A stretch of DNA of 64,000 bases from JAJDTQ01 sp963422385 (GCA_963422385.1 OY729432.1:3534001-3598000); one strand, 5' to 3'; shown: positions 29,428 through 38,206, numbered from the stretch's first letter. Translations and numbers: made by a program. Notes: generated by a model from the letters alone, not told the origin.

Positions 29428-31718
29428 GTTTCCACCGATGCCGCCGAACCGGCCCCATCCGCTCCGGAGCCGCCTCGCCGGGCTCCGTCCGGACACCGCG
29501 GCGGGCCGCCGGGACGCGGACCGGGGTCAAAGGCCGAAACCCCCGGAGGCGTCACGAAGTCCGTGACCGGGAGTCTGCTGGTGGCCTTTTTCATGAAATC
29601 CGTCCAGATGGGCAGAGCTGCCCGGGAACCCGGCAGTCCCAACTCCGACTGACGGTCGAAGCCGACCCAGACCAATGCCAGCAGGTCGGGTGTGTATCCC
29701 GCGAACCAGGCGTCCCGGGCGTCGTTCGTGGTGCCCGTCTTGCCCGCTGCCGGGCGCGTGAAGCCCAGTCGACGCGCGCCGCGCGCGGTGCCCCGGTCCA
29801 CCACTCCCCGCAGCATGTTGTTCATGTCGAAGGCCACCCGGGGCGAGATGACGCGCTTTACCCGGATGTTCCGCTTTTCCAGAACGGTGCCGTTGCGGTC
29901 CAGCACGTTCTTGATGGACAGCAGATGGGTACGGATGCCGTTGTTCGCCAACGCGGAAAAGGCGCCGGCCATTTCGAGGGGCGTTACCTCGACGGCACCC
30001 AGCGCCAGCGACGGTAGCAGCGGAAGGCGACTCTGGATACCCATGCGATAGGCCATCTCCCGCACCCTCCCGATACCCACGTCCTGCGCGATGCGCGCCG
30101 TCGCGGCGTTCAAGGACTTCTCCATGGCCTCGCTCATGGTCACCCAGCCATAGTACCGACGCTTGTAGTTCTCCGGAGCCCAGTTCTGCCGGCCGAAACT
30201 CCAGGTGAACGGCGCGTCCTCGACGAAGGTTTTACTGTGATAGGCATCATGGCCGCTGGCCGAGCCGTGGGTCAAGGCGGCCAGATAGACGAACGGCTTG
30301 AAAACCGAACCTGGTTGACGTTTCGCCTGGACCACGCGGTTGAATTGGGACTTGCGGTAGTCCCGGCCCCCCACCATGGCCCTGATCTCACCGGTCTGCG
30401 GCTTGATCACCACCAGGGCGCCCTCAAGATCGTCGGTCTTGGCGATCTTCCGCAGATGACCGTAGTCCTTTTCCAGCCTCGAAAGCCCCTTGGACAAGGC
30501 CGTGGCCGCGGCCTGCTGCAGCTCCAGGTCGAGGCTCGTGAAGATGCGCAGTCCCTCCGCCGTCAGCACGTCATTGCTGTAGTGGGCGGCCAACTCCTTC
30601 TTAACGAAGTCGGTGAAATACAGCGCGCCGTTGGTGATCCGTATGGGCTCGCGTTTCTCGAAAACTTCCTGCAATGCCCATTCATAAGCTCGTCGTGTGA
30701 TGATGCCGTCGCCGACCAGCTTGGCCAGGATGACGTTACGCCGCCGCATGGCGTCCCCGATGTTCTGATAGGGAGAGTATCGGTTAGGCGCCCTGATAAG
30801 GCCCGCCAACAGGGCGGTCTCGCCCACGGTCAACTGTTCCGGTTCCTTCACGAAGTAGAACCGCGCCGCTTCCCAGATGCCGAAGATCCCCTGCGCGCCG
30901 TTCTGGCCGAGATAGATCTCGTTGAGATAGTTCTCGAAAATCTCGTCCTTGGTGTACATCCACTCCACGGTCACCGCCATGAGTGCTTCCTTGACCTTGC
31001 GCTCGATGGTGCGGTCGCTTTCCAGGAAGAAGTTCTTCATCAACTGCTGGGTCAGGGTGCTGCCGCCCTGCACGATCCCGCCGTGCCGCAGATTCGCCAC
31101 GAAAGCCCGCAACACCGCCACCGGGTCCACGCCGCGGTGATAGTAGAAGCGCTCGTCCTCCACCGCCAGAACCGCCTTCCTCACTCTTGCCGGCACCTCG
31201 TCCAGCCGAACGATTCGCCGTTGTTCGCGAACCCGATCATAGAATCCGGTCACGACCTCGGGTTCCAGCTCAAGGGATGGCAGGACTTCCCCGTTGTCCA
31301 GCCGCTGTATGCGATGGATGGTCCCGGCCTTCAGCGAGATGCGCACGGGAAAGCCCCGGAAATCGCGCAGCGGGTATTGAAAGTCGTGCAGAAAGACCTC
31401 CACCCCCGCCGCCTTGCCGAGAATCCGGTATTCCCCCGTAGCCCTCGGCCGGTTCCTGGAAGATCGATAGCCCAAACGCCGCAGCTTCTCGCGGATCTGA
31501 TCCTGCGGAAAACGGATTCCCGGATAGATGATCTTGCTGTCCGCATAGATCTTCGAGGGGAACTCCCATTTGCGCCCCTCGAACTTGGCCTGCACCACCC
31601 CGCTCAGGTGCCATACGTACCAACTGCCCAGACCCAATACCCCCACGACCACCAGCAAAAGCAGCACCGCGGCCAACTTGACGAGCCGAAGGAGTATTTT
31701 CTTGAGGCGGCCTCTCAT
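29418..31718 (-). CDS. mrcB: Class A penicillin-binding protein (PBP1B-like)
   Basis: It is a bifunctional peptidoglycan synthase: glycosyltransferase plus transpeptidase, anchored in the inner membrane. The 766-residue protein has a cytoplasmic Arg/Lys tail, a membrane helix (about 14-37), a UB2H-like domain (about 55-150; GEYRILGKAAGVEVFLHDFQ), a GT51 domain with catalytic EDERFYYHRG (E187) and GGSTLTQQL, and a transpeptidase domain with SVFK, SLN and KTGT motifs. The UB2H-like domain favours PBP1B over PBP1A. The C-terminal 40 residues are Pro/Gly/Arg-rich and of low complexity. It follows the Deg protease gene by 12 bases. Confidence 0.95.
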   Translation of the reverse strand: MRGRLKKILLRLVKLAAVLLLLVVVGVLGLGSWYVWHLSGVVQAKFEGRKWEFPSKIYADSKIIYPGIRFPQDQIREKLRRLGYRSSRNRPRATGEYRILGKAAGVEVFLHDFQYPLRDFRGFPVRISLKAGTIHRIQRLDNGEVLPSLELEPEVVTGFYDRVREQRRIVRLDEVPARVRKAVLAVEDERFYYHRGVDPVAVLRAFVANLRHGGIVQGGSTLTQQLMKNFFLESDRTIERKVKEALMAVTVEWMYTKDEIFENYLNEIYLGQNGAQGIFGIWEAARFYFVKEPEQLTVGETALLAGLIRAPNRYSPYQNIGDAMRRRNVILAKLVGDGIITRRAYEWALQEVFEKREPIRITNGALYFTDFVKKELAAHYSNDVLTAEGLRIFTSLDLELQQAAATALSKGLSRLEKDYGHLRKIAKTDDLEGALVVIKPQTGEIRAMVGGRDYRKSQFNRVVQAKRQPGSVFKPFVYLAALTHGSASGHDAYHSKTFVEDAPFTWSFGRQNWAPENYKRRYYGWVTMSEAMEKSLNAATARIAQDVGIGRVREMAYRMGIQSRLPLLPSLALGAVEVTPLEMAGAFSALANNGIRTHLLSIKNVLDRNGTVLEKRNIRVKRVISPRVAFDMNNMLRGVVDRGTARGARRLGFTRPAAGKTGTTNDARDAWFAGYTPDLLALVWVGFDRQSELGLPGSRAALPIWTDFMKKATSRLPVTDFVTPPGVSAFDPGPRPGGPPRCPDGARRGGSGADGAGSAASVETCG

Positions 31719-31730
31719 GGTTCGGGCTCT

Positions 31731-33146
31731 TCAGCGGGGAAGGCGCAACGCAAGGAAGATCGTCGTGTCTTCGCGCCGTATCAGCAACAAAATGCCGCTC
31801 CCCTTCCCCAGCTCCCCTACGGTCTGCCTGAAATCCTTCAGTCCACCGATGCGTTTACGGTCGATTTCGAGAACCACGTCTCCTACCCGAACACCCGCCT
31901 GTTCCGCCGGGCCGCCCGTCTCCACCGCCGTAACCACGACGCCTCCCCGATCTTGGGCGCCACGGGCGCCCGAAGACTCGCGGTTCATCTCCTGCACGGT
32001 CAGACCGAGCTCGCCTCCGTCCTCGACCGCAACCACCACCTCGTCGTCGCCCAGCCTCCCGATCTGTACCTCGACGATGACGCGCCGCCCGTTGCGCACC
32101 ACCGCAACATCGACAAACATGCCCACGGGCGTCCGTGCCACGACCAGCGAAAGCTCGCTGGACTTCTTGACGGGGGTACCGTCGAACGCGACGATTACGT
32201 CTCCCACCTCGAGGCCGGCCGCCTCCGCGGGGCTTCCTTTCGCTACGTTCGCCACCAACGCTCCCTGGGCTTCACCCATGTCCAGGGCATCGGCCATCTC
32301 GGCGTTGACATCCTGTACGACGACACCCAGCCAGCCTCGGGTTACCTTGCCCTTGTCCTTGAGCTGCGACAGCAGTCCCTTCACCAGGTTGATGGGTATC
32401 GCGAAGCCGATGCCGATATTGCCCCCGCCTCGGCTGAAAATCGCCGTATTGACTCCCACCACCTCGCCTCGCAGATTGATCAGCGGTCCCCCCGAATTGC
32501 CGGGGTTGATGGAAGCATCGGTCTGGATGAAATTGTCGTAGGGGCCGGCGCCGATGCGACGCCCCTTGGCGCTTACGATGCCCGATGTCACCGTGTGCTC
32601 GAGACCGAACGGATTGCCGATGGCCAGCACCCACTCACCGACTTCCAACGCGGCCGAGTCGCCCAGGACCACCACCGGCAACGTGCGCTCGACGTCGATC
32701 TTGATCAGCGCGATGTCGGTCCTGGAATCCCGGCCGGCAACCCTCGCTCCATGCTCGGACCCGTCCGACAGCTTGACGGTGAGGTCCTGTCCTTCCTCGA
32801 CGACATGGTCATTGGTGAGGATATAGCCGTCGGGATCCACGATGAAGCCCGAGCCCACGCTCCGGCGCGGACTCGGCGCCGGGCTACGCGGGAAGCCCTC
32901 GCCGAAAAAGCGCCGCCAGAAGTCGCTGAAAGGATCATCATCGCGGAAGGGACTCGGAGTCGAGGGCGACTGCGTGGATGGCGTCGAAGAGATATGCACG
33001 ACCAGCGGCCGAACCTGTTTCGAGAGCGTGACGAAATCGGGGAGACTCATGCGTGGGGCCGGGCTTGCATGGGACATGCCCGCAACAAGCACAACCACGC
33101 CCATCCAGGCCAGCGACACCGTCTTGTGTGTGGGTCCGGGTGACAT
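31731..33146 (-). CDS. degP: Deg/HtrA-family periplasmic serine protease
   Basis: HtrA proteases degrade or refold damaged envelope proteins. The 471-residue product has a signal peptide, a trypsin-like domain with the full triad H114 (TNDHVV), D144 (RTDIALIKI) and S218 (GNSGGP), and two PDZ domains (about 275-365 and 385-465, each with a GxxVGDVI/V-type carboxylate loop). This is the DegP/DegQ architecture; the two cannot be separated by eye. The ATG overlaps the stop of the upstream DUF1844 gene by one base (TAATG), so re-initiation coupling is likely. Confidence 0.94.
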   Translation of the reverse strand: MSPGPTHKTVSLAWMGVVVLVAGMSHASPAPRMSLPDFVTLSKQVRPLVVHISSTPSTQSPSTPSPFRDDDPFSDFWRRFFGEGFPRSPAPSPRRSVGSGFIVDPDGYILTNDHVVEEGQDLTVKLSDGSEHGARVAGRDSRTDIALIKIDVERTLPVVVLGDSAALEVGEWVLAIGNPFGLEHTVTSGIVSAKGRRIGAGPYDNFIQTDASINPGNSGGPLINLRGEVVGVNTAIFSRGGGNIGIGFAIPINLVKGLLSQLKDKGKVTRGWLGVVVQDVNAEMADALDMGEAQGALVANVAKGSPAEAAGLEVGDVIVAFDGTPVKKSSELSLVVARTPVGMFVDVAVVRNGRRVIVEVQIGRLGDDEVVVAVEDGGELGLTVQEMNRESSGARGAQDRGGVVVTAVETGGPAEQAGVRVGDVVLEIDRKRIGGLKDFRQTVGELGKGSGILLLIRREDTTIFLALRLPR

Positions 33147-33592
33147 TAGTGTCCTGCCTTTCGAACGGCCTCCACGTATCTCATCCTGAGATTGTACAGG
33201 ACTTCCCGTACGAGTTGCTCCTCGGTCTCGTCCAGATTCCCCTTGCTCTTCTCACCGAGCATGCCGATGATATCAATGGTCTGCTTGGCCACGGCCACGT
33301 CCTTCTCCAACTCCCCCGTGACCGGATTGCTCATCTCTCCAAGATGCATCAGTGCCTGCGTGCTCAAGCTGATGATGAACGTGGAGAAATTGATGGACGG
33401 CAACTCCTCCCGGCGTTCTTCCGGCTCCCGACCCGGCTGCACGTCCGGATCGGGTTCAGGCCTGGATGCAGACTCCTCCCCGATCTCTTGCGCCTCCCCG
33501 GTCGCCTGATCCTCACGCGCCTCACCCTCATCGGTGAACCGGCGTTTGTCGTGTACCTTGAACCCCTTTGGGGTGTCTGACTCCTCCGTCAT
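33146..33592 (-). CDS. DUF1844 family protein
   Basis: The 148-residue product has a charged, probably disordered N-terminal half (acidic, Pro- and Glu-rich to about 63). The C-terminal DUF1844 core is LPSINFSTFIISLSTQALMHLGEMSNPVTG followed by a helical segment ending LYNLRMRYVEA. DUF1844 proteins are short and uncharacterised, and are often encoded near envelope or stress genes. GGAGGAG stands 6 bases before the ATG, and a strong promoter is about 50 bases upstream. It heads the run that continues with the Deg protease and PBP. Confidence 0.88.
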   Translation of the reverse strand: MTEESDTPKGFKVHDKRRFTDEGEAREDQATGEAQEIGEESASRPEPDPDVQPGREPEERREELPSINFSTFIISLSTQALMHLGEMSNPVTGELEKDVAVAKQTIDIIGMLGEKSKGNLDETEEQLVREVLYNLRMRYVEAVRKAGH

Positions 33593-33681
33593 GCGCTCTC
33601 CTCCGCGGCAAACGTCCGTACCCGGACACTCCTGTCCCTTTGTACTATTATTGATTCACCCAAACGGGGTGTCAAGGTGAG
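33589..33681 (-). other. Possible CsrA-like N-terminal remnant (about 30 codons)
   Basis: In the frame ending TGA at 33589 (overlapping the DUF1844 ATG), the last 30 codons read LTLTPRLGESIIVQRDRSV and stop soon after. This resembles the first strand of CsrA (LTRKxGESIxI) but lacks the rest of the protein. The same DNA holds the TTGACA/AATAAT promoter, so the resemblance may be chance. Confidence 0.2.
33647..33675 (-). promoter_or_regulatory. Strong sigma-70 promoter for the DUF1844-deg-PBP run
   Basis: On the minus strand TTGACA (33675-33670) is followed by a 17-base spacer and AATAAT (33652-33647). The inferred start lies about 45-50 bases before the DUF1844 ATG. Confidence 0.7.
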
Positions 33682-33741
33682 CGTGACGGCGGAGACGCGA
33701 AGCCTCCCAAGACGCCGGGAAACAGCACCAGCACGTGACCA

Positions 33742-33770
33742 TTGACTTTGATCCGGGCGGACTCTATCAT
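33742..33770 (+). promoter_or_regulatory. Probable sigma-70 promoter for cysK
   Basis: TTGACT (33742-33747), 17-base spacer, TATCAT (33765-33770). An in-frame ATG at 33769 overlaps the -10 box, so translation most likely starts further on, at 33802. Confidence 0.6.
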
Positions 33771-33801
33771 GGCATCCGCAGTCGAACCTCACCTCCAACC
33801 C

Positions 33802-34722
33802 ATGACGACAACTTCCACGTGTGCGAGGTCCGTGCTTGACCTGATCGGCTCCACCCCCGTCGTGCGCCTGACGAAGCTCCCGGACAAGGAGGGTGCCGAG
33901 GTCTGGGGCAAGCTCGAGTCACTCAATCCGGGGGGCTCGGTCAAGGACCGTATTTGCCGCAGCATGATAGAGGATGGTGAACGTAGGGGCCTGCTGAAAC
34001 CCGGCGGGACCATCGTGGAATCCACCAGTGGCAACACCGGCATCGGCCTCGCCCTGGTGGCTGCGGTCAAAGGATATCGGTTGATCCTCACGATGCCCGA
34101 CACCATGAGCGAGGAACGGCGCAACCTGCTGGTGGCATACGGCGCGCGGTTGATCCTGACCCCCGATACGAAGGGGATGGGAGGAGCCATTCGAAGGGCC
34201 GAGGAACTGGCCGCCGAGCATCCCGATTTCTTCATGCCGCAGCAGTTCACCAATCCCGCCAATCCGGCGATCCACAGGAAGACCACCGCGGTAGAGCTGC
34301 TGAAGCAATTCGAGCACATCGACGCATTCGTCAGCGGTGTCGGAACTGGCGGCACCATCACCGGAGTGGGCGAAGTGCTGAGGTACAAGATCCCTCCCAT
34401 AAGGATATACGCCGTCGAGCCGGCGGCCTCTCCCGTGCTGTCCAATGGAGAGCCCGGTTACCACAAGATCCAGGGGATCGGCGCCGGTTTCATACCGCCC
34501 ATCCTCAACACCCGGATCTATGACGAGGTGATCACGGTCAGCGACGAAGACGCCGCAGCCACGGCGCACCGGCTGGCCGTCGAGGAAGGCATCTTTGTCG
34601 GCATCTCGTCCGGCGCCAATTGCTTCGCCGCCATGCAGGTGGCCAAGGCCATGGGGAAAGGCTACCGGGTGGTCACCATGCTGTGCGATAGCGGCGAACG
34701 GTACCTCAGCACCCGGATTTGA
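33802..34722 (+). CDS. cysK: Cysteine synthase (O-acetylserine sulfhydrylase)
   Basis: CysK makes L-cysteine from O-acetylserine and sulfide using PLP. From ATG 33802 the protein has 306 residues, normal for the family. The PLP lysine is K48 in PGGSVKDR; SGNTGIGLALVA binds the substrate carboxylate; GVGTGGTITG holds the PLP phosphate. VLDLIGSTPVVRL is the typical start. Two ATGs upstream in frame (33769 and the open frame before it) overlap the promoter and are rejected. It supplies cysteine, which could feed SufS, but there is no physical link to suf. No cysE is seen. Confidence 0.94.
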   Translation: MTTTSTCARSVLDLIGSTPVVRLTKLPDKEGAEVWGKLESLNPGGSVKDRICRSMIEDGERRGLLKPGGTIVESTSGNTGIGLALVAAVKGYRLILTMPDTMSEERRNLLVAYGARLILTPDTKGMGGAIRRAEELAAEHPDFFMPQQFTNPANPAIHRKTTAVELLKQFEHIDAFVSGVGTGGTITGVGEVLRYKIPPIRIYAVEPAASPVLSNGEPGYHKIQGIGAGFIPPILNTRIYDEVITVSDEDAAATAHRLAVEEGIFVGISSGANCFAAMQVAKAMGKGYRVVTMLCDSGERYLSTRI

Positions 34723-34781
34723 TCTCCCCGAGGTTTTCAAGGACACGGTTTTCTGTTAACCGTTAACCTCTGATTCGAGCG

Positions 34782-34859
34782 GTCCCCGTCGTCTAGCCTG
34801 GCCCAGGACACCGGCCTTTCACGCCGGCAACACGGGTTCAAATCCCGTCGGGGACGCCA
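34782..34859 (+). tRNA. tRNA-Glu (anticodon TTC), CCA encoded
   Basis: The acceptor stem is GTCCCCG (34782-34788) with CGGGGAC (34849-34855), discriminator G and an encoded CCA (34857-34859). The anticodon arm CCGGC-CTTTCAC-GCCGG gives TTC. The T arm has GGTTCAAATCC. Fold and length are normal. No integrase or att-like duplication is seen. A palindrome GTTAACCGTTAAC lies about 25 bases upstream. Confidence 0.97.
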
Positions 34860-34876
34860 GCCCCGCGTTTTTCGCG

Positions 34877-35566
34877 TCAAACCACCCCACGAGTGACGAG
34901 AGCTTCCGCGAACAGGACGTCCTCGGGATAGGTGACCTTGATGTTCGTGGTGCTTCCCTCCACGACCCAAACCGGGACCCCCATGCGCTCCACGAGCATG
35001 GCGTCGTCGGTTGCCTCCACCCCTTCCCGCTCGGCGAATCCGTAGGCATCCCGTAGCGTGCGCACCGGAAACGCCTGCGGGGTTTGAGTCTCCCACAGAT
35101 GGCTCCGGGGTAGCGTCTCGTTCACCTGTCCGTCAAACACGGTCTTGATGGTGTTGCGTGCCGGCACCGCCGCGGTCACCGAGCGGTTCCGGCAAGACTC
35201 TCTGACACAACGGTCGATGAGGTCGGGCGCCGCGAAAGGCCGGGCCCCATCGTGGACCACTACGAACTCGCAGTCGGGGTCCAGTGCCTCGAGCCCCGCT
35301 CGCACGGAATCCTGCCGGCGGTCCCATCCCGACCGAACGCCGATCTCCAGCCCTGTCAACGGCGACGCCCGCAACAAGGTCTCGTACGCCCCCACGTCTT
35401 CCGGCGGCGCCACCAGCACCGATCTCGGGACCTCCCGCGAACGTCCAAAGCGATCGAGGGTGTGCAGAATCAGCGGCCGTCCAGCCACCGGCAGCAGCAC
35501 CTTCGACCCTTGGCCCTTCATTCTCGTTCCCCGACCGGCGGCCAGGATGATGGCATTGACTCGCAC
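34877..35566 (-). CDS. ispD: 2-C-methyl-D-erythritol 4-phosphate cytidylyltransferase
   Basis: IspD joins CTP and MEP in the non-mevalonate isoprenoid pathway. The 229-residue protein shows the nucleotide-binding loop AIILAAGRGTRMKGQGSK, VVVHDGARPF and the C-terminal EGVEATDDAMLVER...GSTTNIKVTYPEDV pattern. GTG 35566 has GGGAG just upstream and the domain begins at once; the open frame before it is dropped. It follows carD (69 bases), a frequent pairing in deltaproteobacterial-type genomes. ispF, usually next, is not here; instead the gene converges on tRNA-Glu. Confidence 0.95.
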   Translation of the reverse strand: MRVNAIILAAGRGTRMKGQGSKVLLPVAGRPLILHTLDRFGRSREVPRSVLVAPPEDVGAYETLLRASPLTGLEIGVRSGWDRRQDSVRAGLEALDPDCEFVVVHDGARPFAAPDLIDRCVRESCRNRSVTAAVPARNTIKTVFDGQVNETLPRSHLWETQTPQAFPVRTLRDAYGFAEREGVEATDDAMLVERMGVPVWVVEGSTTNIKVTYPEDVLFAEALVTRGVV

Positions 35567-35635
35567 GAGATTCTCCCACGAAAAAAGAGCTGAAGGATTC
35601 CCCACAGCTCTTTCACCGCATCCGAAAAATCTACG

Positions 35636-36121
35636 CTATTGCGTAAAGATGTGACTCAGCTCCTCCATGATCTTTTCCTCGGTATGCGACCGGGCTATGG
35701 AAAGCTCCTTGACCAGCAGGTTCCGTGCCGTGTCCAGCACCTTTCGCTCGCCGAAGGAAAGCTCCTTGTCCTCCTTCAGCAGGAACAGATCCCTGAGCAC
35801 GGCGGCAATTTCTATGACCGAGCCGGTCTTGATCTTTTCGGTGTACTCCCGATATCGCCGGTTCCATGTCTGCTGGTCAAGCGGCGCCTTCTTCTTCTCC
35901 CGCAGGATCCGGTAGACGCGTGTGACGGTCGTCTTGTCGATAATTTTCCTCATGCCGACGGCGATGGCATTGTCCACGGGCACCATGATCTTCATATCCG
36001 TGTCGAGAATACGCAGCATGTAGAACTTCTTCTCGGTCCCGGATATCACCTGTATTCGTACTGCTTCGATCTCACCGACTCCATGCGCAGGATAGACGAC
36101 CTTCTCTCCGACGTTGAACAT
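35636..36121 (-). CDS. carD: CarD family transcriptional regulator
   Basis: CarD/CdnL proteins bind RNA polymerase beta and stabilise open complexes, mainly at rRNA and housekeeping promoters. The 161-residue product has an N-terminal Tudor-like RNAP-interaction domain (MFNVGEKVVYPAHGVGEIEAV, to about 60) and a helical DNA-binding C-terminal domain (about 70-161). AAGGAGG precedes the ATG. The gene has a well-formed promoter about 150-175 bases upstream and is probably transcribed with ispD. Confidence 0.95.
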   Translation of the reverse strand: MFNVGEKVVYPAHGVGEIEAVRIQVISGTEKKFYMLRILDTDMKIMVPVDNAIAVGMRKIIDKTTVTRVYRILREKKKAPLDQQTWNRRYREYTEKIKTGSVIEIAAVLRDLFLLKEDKELSFGERKVLDTARNLLVKELSIARSHTEEKIMEELSHIFTQ

Positions 36122-36267
36122 TCTTTCCTCCTTGAAAGTCAGGACCCGTGTGCGGAATAGGGATAAATCAGCCGATCAAGCCGGAGAAAGGTGGTTGCGG
36201 AGAGGGGGGCCAGGCTTATGGATGCGCGTTTCAATAACGTTCTCATTCAAGACCAAGAGCTCCTTAT

Positions 36268-36297
36268 TATATACACTACCGGAGAAGATGGCGTCAA
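36268..36297 (-). promoter_or_regulatory. Probable promoter for carD
   Basis: On the minus strand TTGACG (36297-36292) is followed by an 18-base spacer and TATATA, which runs on as TATATAATAAGG. The stretch from 36240 to 36360 is unusually AT-rich for this window. Confidence 0.6.
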
Positions 36298-36364
36298 GGG
36301 GTGCGGGAACAAAAATAAAACTTTTTAATTCAGCAAAGTAGCTTACCTGAATTAATAGGAAAGA

Positions 36365-36853
36365 TTAGATTTGAGAGGGTTCGGTGTACGGAGATTGGAG
36401 CTTTCGCTCCATGAGCCAGGCGTCCTCGCCGTTATCGGAGTAGTACCCCTTGCGGAGCCCACAGGTCTCGAAACCCAGCGAACGGTAGAGCGTCCAAGCC
36501 GCGTCGTTGGACTTGCGTACTTCCAGGGTCATCCGTCGAAAACCCCTTTGCGTGGCGCTTTCGATGATGTAACCGAGCATGGCGCGAGCGACTCCCTGCC
36601 GCCAGTTTCGGGGATGGACGGCGACGTTGTGGATGTCCATCTCGCCGGACACTTCCCAGTAGATGACGTAACCGATGGGCTTCCCCTCCTTCTGGCACAG
36701 AACGGATCGGGCGTGCGTCGCCTGCAATTCATCGAGAAAGAATTGCCGGCTCCATGGACTGCCGAACGCCACCGTCTCGATGGCCATGACGTCGTCGATA
36801 TCGGCGATCGTCATGCTTCGAAGATACAGCCCTCCACTGGCCTGTACGGACAT
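36365..36853 (-). CDS. rimI: Ribosomal-protein-alanine N-acetyltransferase RimI
   Basis: RimI acetylates the N-terminal alanine of ribosomal protein S18. The 162-residue protein has a GNAT fold: MAIETVAFGSPWSRQFFLDEL near the start, the acetyl-CoA loop RNWRQGVARAML (R/Q-x-x-G-x-A/G), and MTLEVRKSNDAAWTLYRSLGFE followed by RKGYYSDNGEDAWLM. The last motif is typical of RimI. In many genomes it sits with tsaB/tsaD; here it follows an unusual ferredoxin-fusion gene by 9 bases and precedes carD. Confidence 0.92.
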   Translation of the reverse strand: MSVQASGGLYLRSMTIADIDDVMAIETVAFGSPWSRQFFLDELQATHARSVLCQKEGKPIGYVIYWEVSGEMDIHNVAVHPRNWRQGVARAMLGYIIESATQRGFRRMTLEVRKSNDAAWTLYRSLGFETCGLRKGYYSDNGEDAWLMERKLQSPYTEPSQI

Positions 36854-36862
36854 GCCGGTGTC

Positions 36863-38206
36863 CTAGTTTATCCAACCCAGCCTGGCGGCGCTTTCTTTGA
36901 GAAGGAGAACGTCCAGGACCTTGTTGCCCGGATGGTGGGCGAAACCGTAGACCCGGTCTTGAAGCGGAATGACCGTGGTGAACTCGGGAGGAAAGGCGCC
37001 AATGCTCGACGACACCTTCCGGACGCGGGAATCCAGGAGCTTGCCTCTGACGATCAACTGACCTTCCTTCAACAGCAGATCGTAGTCATAGTCCGGCATG
37101 CGCTCGGGCAGTTTGGGCGCCATGGCGATGCCCAAGCGCGGCACCTGGGTGGGGAATTCCAGCCGGAGATGATAGGCGTTGCCCAAGTCCTCCACCGTAT
37201 AGGCGTGGCCGTAGCGCCGCTCGCGTTCCAGTTTCTCGACGAATCGGGCGTCGTAGAACCCATCGACGGGCACCGGGAAGCGCCGCAGCAGCTTTCCTCG
37301 ATGCGCCAGCAACGGCCGCAGCAGGATCGTCAGCGGAACGCCGTAAAGCGCCGCGCTCACCGTGACCTGTTCCACCGGTACGGCACGGAAAATGCTTTGA
37401 CGCAGGCGATACAGCACTTCCACCAGGGCGACGACGAAGCCCACCAGGATGTACATGTTTACGCTCTTGTCGAACGCCAGTCCCAACCCTTCGACGGCAA
37501 CCCCCGCGACGATGAATGCAATCGGGTACAGGATCATGTTGAGGATCATGTTGAGGGCGATGGCCGCACCGCCCACGAAGTAGGACCGGCCCGCCAACTC
37601 CGCCAGATCGTCCCGTGACCCCGCGGGCAAGGCCCCAAGCAGCGGCTGCAAAAGAAGCACCGTGATCCGCAGCAGGCTGGATTCGCTGGTCTGAATCCGT
37701 TGCACCAACTCGTCGAAGCCCATGGGCAACTGACCCGGAAACGCCTTGGGCGACCGGGGCTCGGGTTCCGGCTCGGGCTCCTCCACCAGCGCCGGACTCG
37801 CCACAGCCACGGGTATCGGCGCAGGGGCGGCCGTCGTCGCTGCAGCGGCTCCGTTGGCTACTTCCGCGACCGGCGCTGCCGGGGCCTGCGGAGTTGGCGC
37901 CGGCTCCGTGGCGCCTTCCGCCGTACGGAAACGGGACTCGAAGTCGTCGCCGAAATCGACGTCCGTGTGCAACACCCGCGCCCGTTCGATCAGCACGGTC
38001 TCGGACTCGACGTTGTTGGGGTCCGTGACACAGCAGTCGACCGGACAGACCGCGGCGCACGCCTCATAGTCGTGGAAACCGACACACTCGGTACACAGGA
38101 TCGGATCGATGACGTAGATGTCATCGTTCTGAGTGATGGCTTCGTTGGGACATTCCGGCTCGCAAGCGCCGCAGTTGATGCACTCGCTGGTTATCATCGT
38201 CGCCAT
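36863..38206 (-). CDS. Fusion of an Alvin-type 2[4Fe-4S] ferredoxin to a membrane domain and a C-terminal beta-sandwich-like domain
   Basis: The 447-residue protein has three parts. Residues 1-80 are a ferredoxin with ligands C9, C12, C15, C19 and C38, C41, C50, C54; the eight-residue spacing between C41 and C50 is typical of Allochromatium/YfhL-type ferredoxins. Residues 100-160 form an Ala/Pro/Glu-rich linker. Residues about 205-300 hold two or three hydrophobic helices (VGGAAIALNMILNMILYPIA; MYILVGFVVALVEVLY). Residues about 340-435 are soluble and rich in beta pattern (AYHLRLEFPTQVPRL; YDLLLKEGQLIVRGKL), resembling an Hsp20/CS-type sandwich. AGGAG precedes ATG 38206. An electron-transfer or cluster-donating role at the membrane is plausible. 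I do not recognise this architecture as a named family. Confidence 0.8.
   Translation of the reverse strand: MATMITSECINCGACEPECPNEAITQNDDIYVIDPILCTECVGFHDYEACAAVCPVDCCVTDPNNVESETVLIERARVLHTDVDFGDDFESRFRTAEGATEPAPTPQAPAAPVAEVANGAAAATTAAPAPIPVAVASPALVEEPEPEPEPRSPKAFPGQLPMGFDELVQRIQTSESSLLRITVLLLQPLLGALPAGSRDDLAELAGRSYFVGGAAIALNMILNMILYPIAFIVAGVAVEGLGLAFDKSVNMYILVGFVVALVEVLYRLRQSIFRAVPVEQVTVSAALYGVPLTILLRPLLAHRGKLLRRFPVPVDGFYDARFVEKLERERRYGHAYTVEDLGNAYHLRLEFPTQVPRLGIAMAPKLPERMPDYDYDLLLKEGQLIVRGKLLDSRVRKVSSSIGAFPPEFTTVIPLQDRVYGFAHHPGNKVLDVLLLKESAARLGWIN

Noticed and set aside
30237..33143. Very long open frame antisense to the PBP and Deg protease genes (also similar frames at 22070-24757, 39432-42296 and 48456-50603)
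   Set aside because: High-GC coding strands often leave long antisense frames open. The translations are rich in His/Arg/Pro/Gly low-complexity sequence, match no family, and lie over well-identified genes.
34757..34772. Palindrome GTTAACCGTTAAC upstream of tRNA-Glu
   Set aside because: Too short to call a terminator or operator; no T-run and no second copy in the window.
34782..34859. Possible integration site at tRNA-Glu
   Set aside because: No integrase, no duplicated tRNA 3' end and housekeeping genes on both sides.
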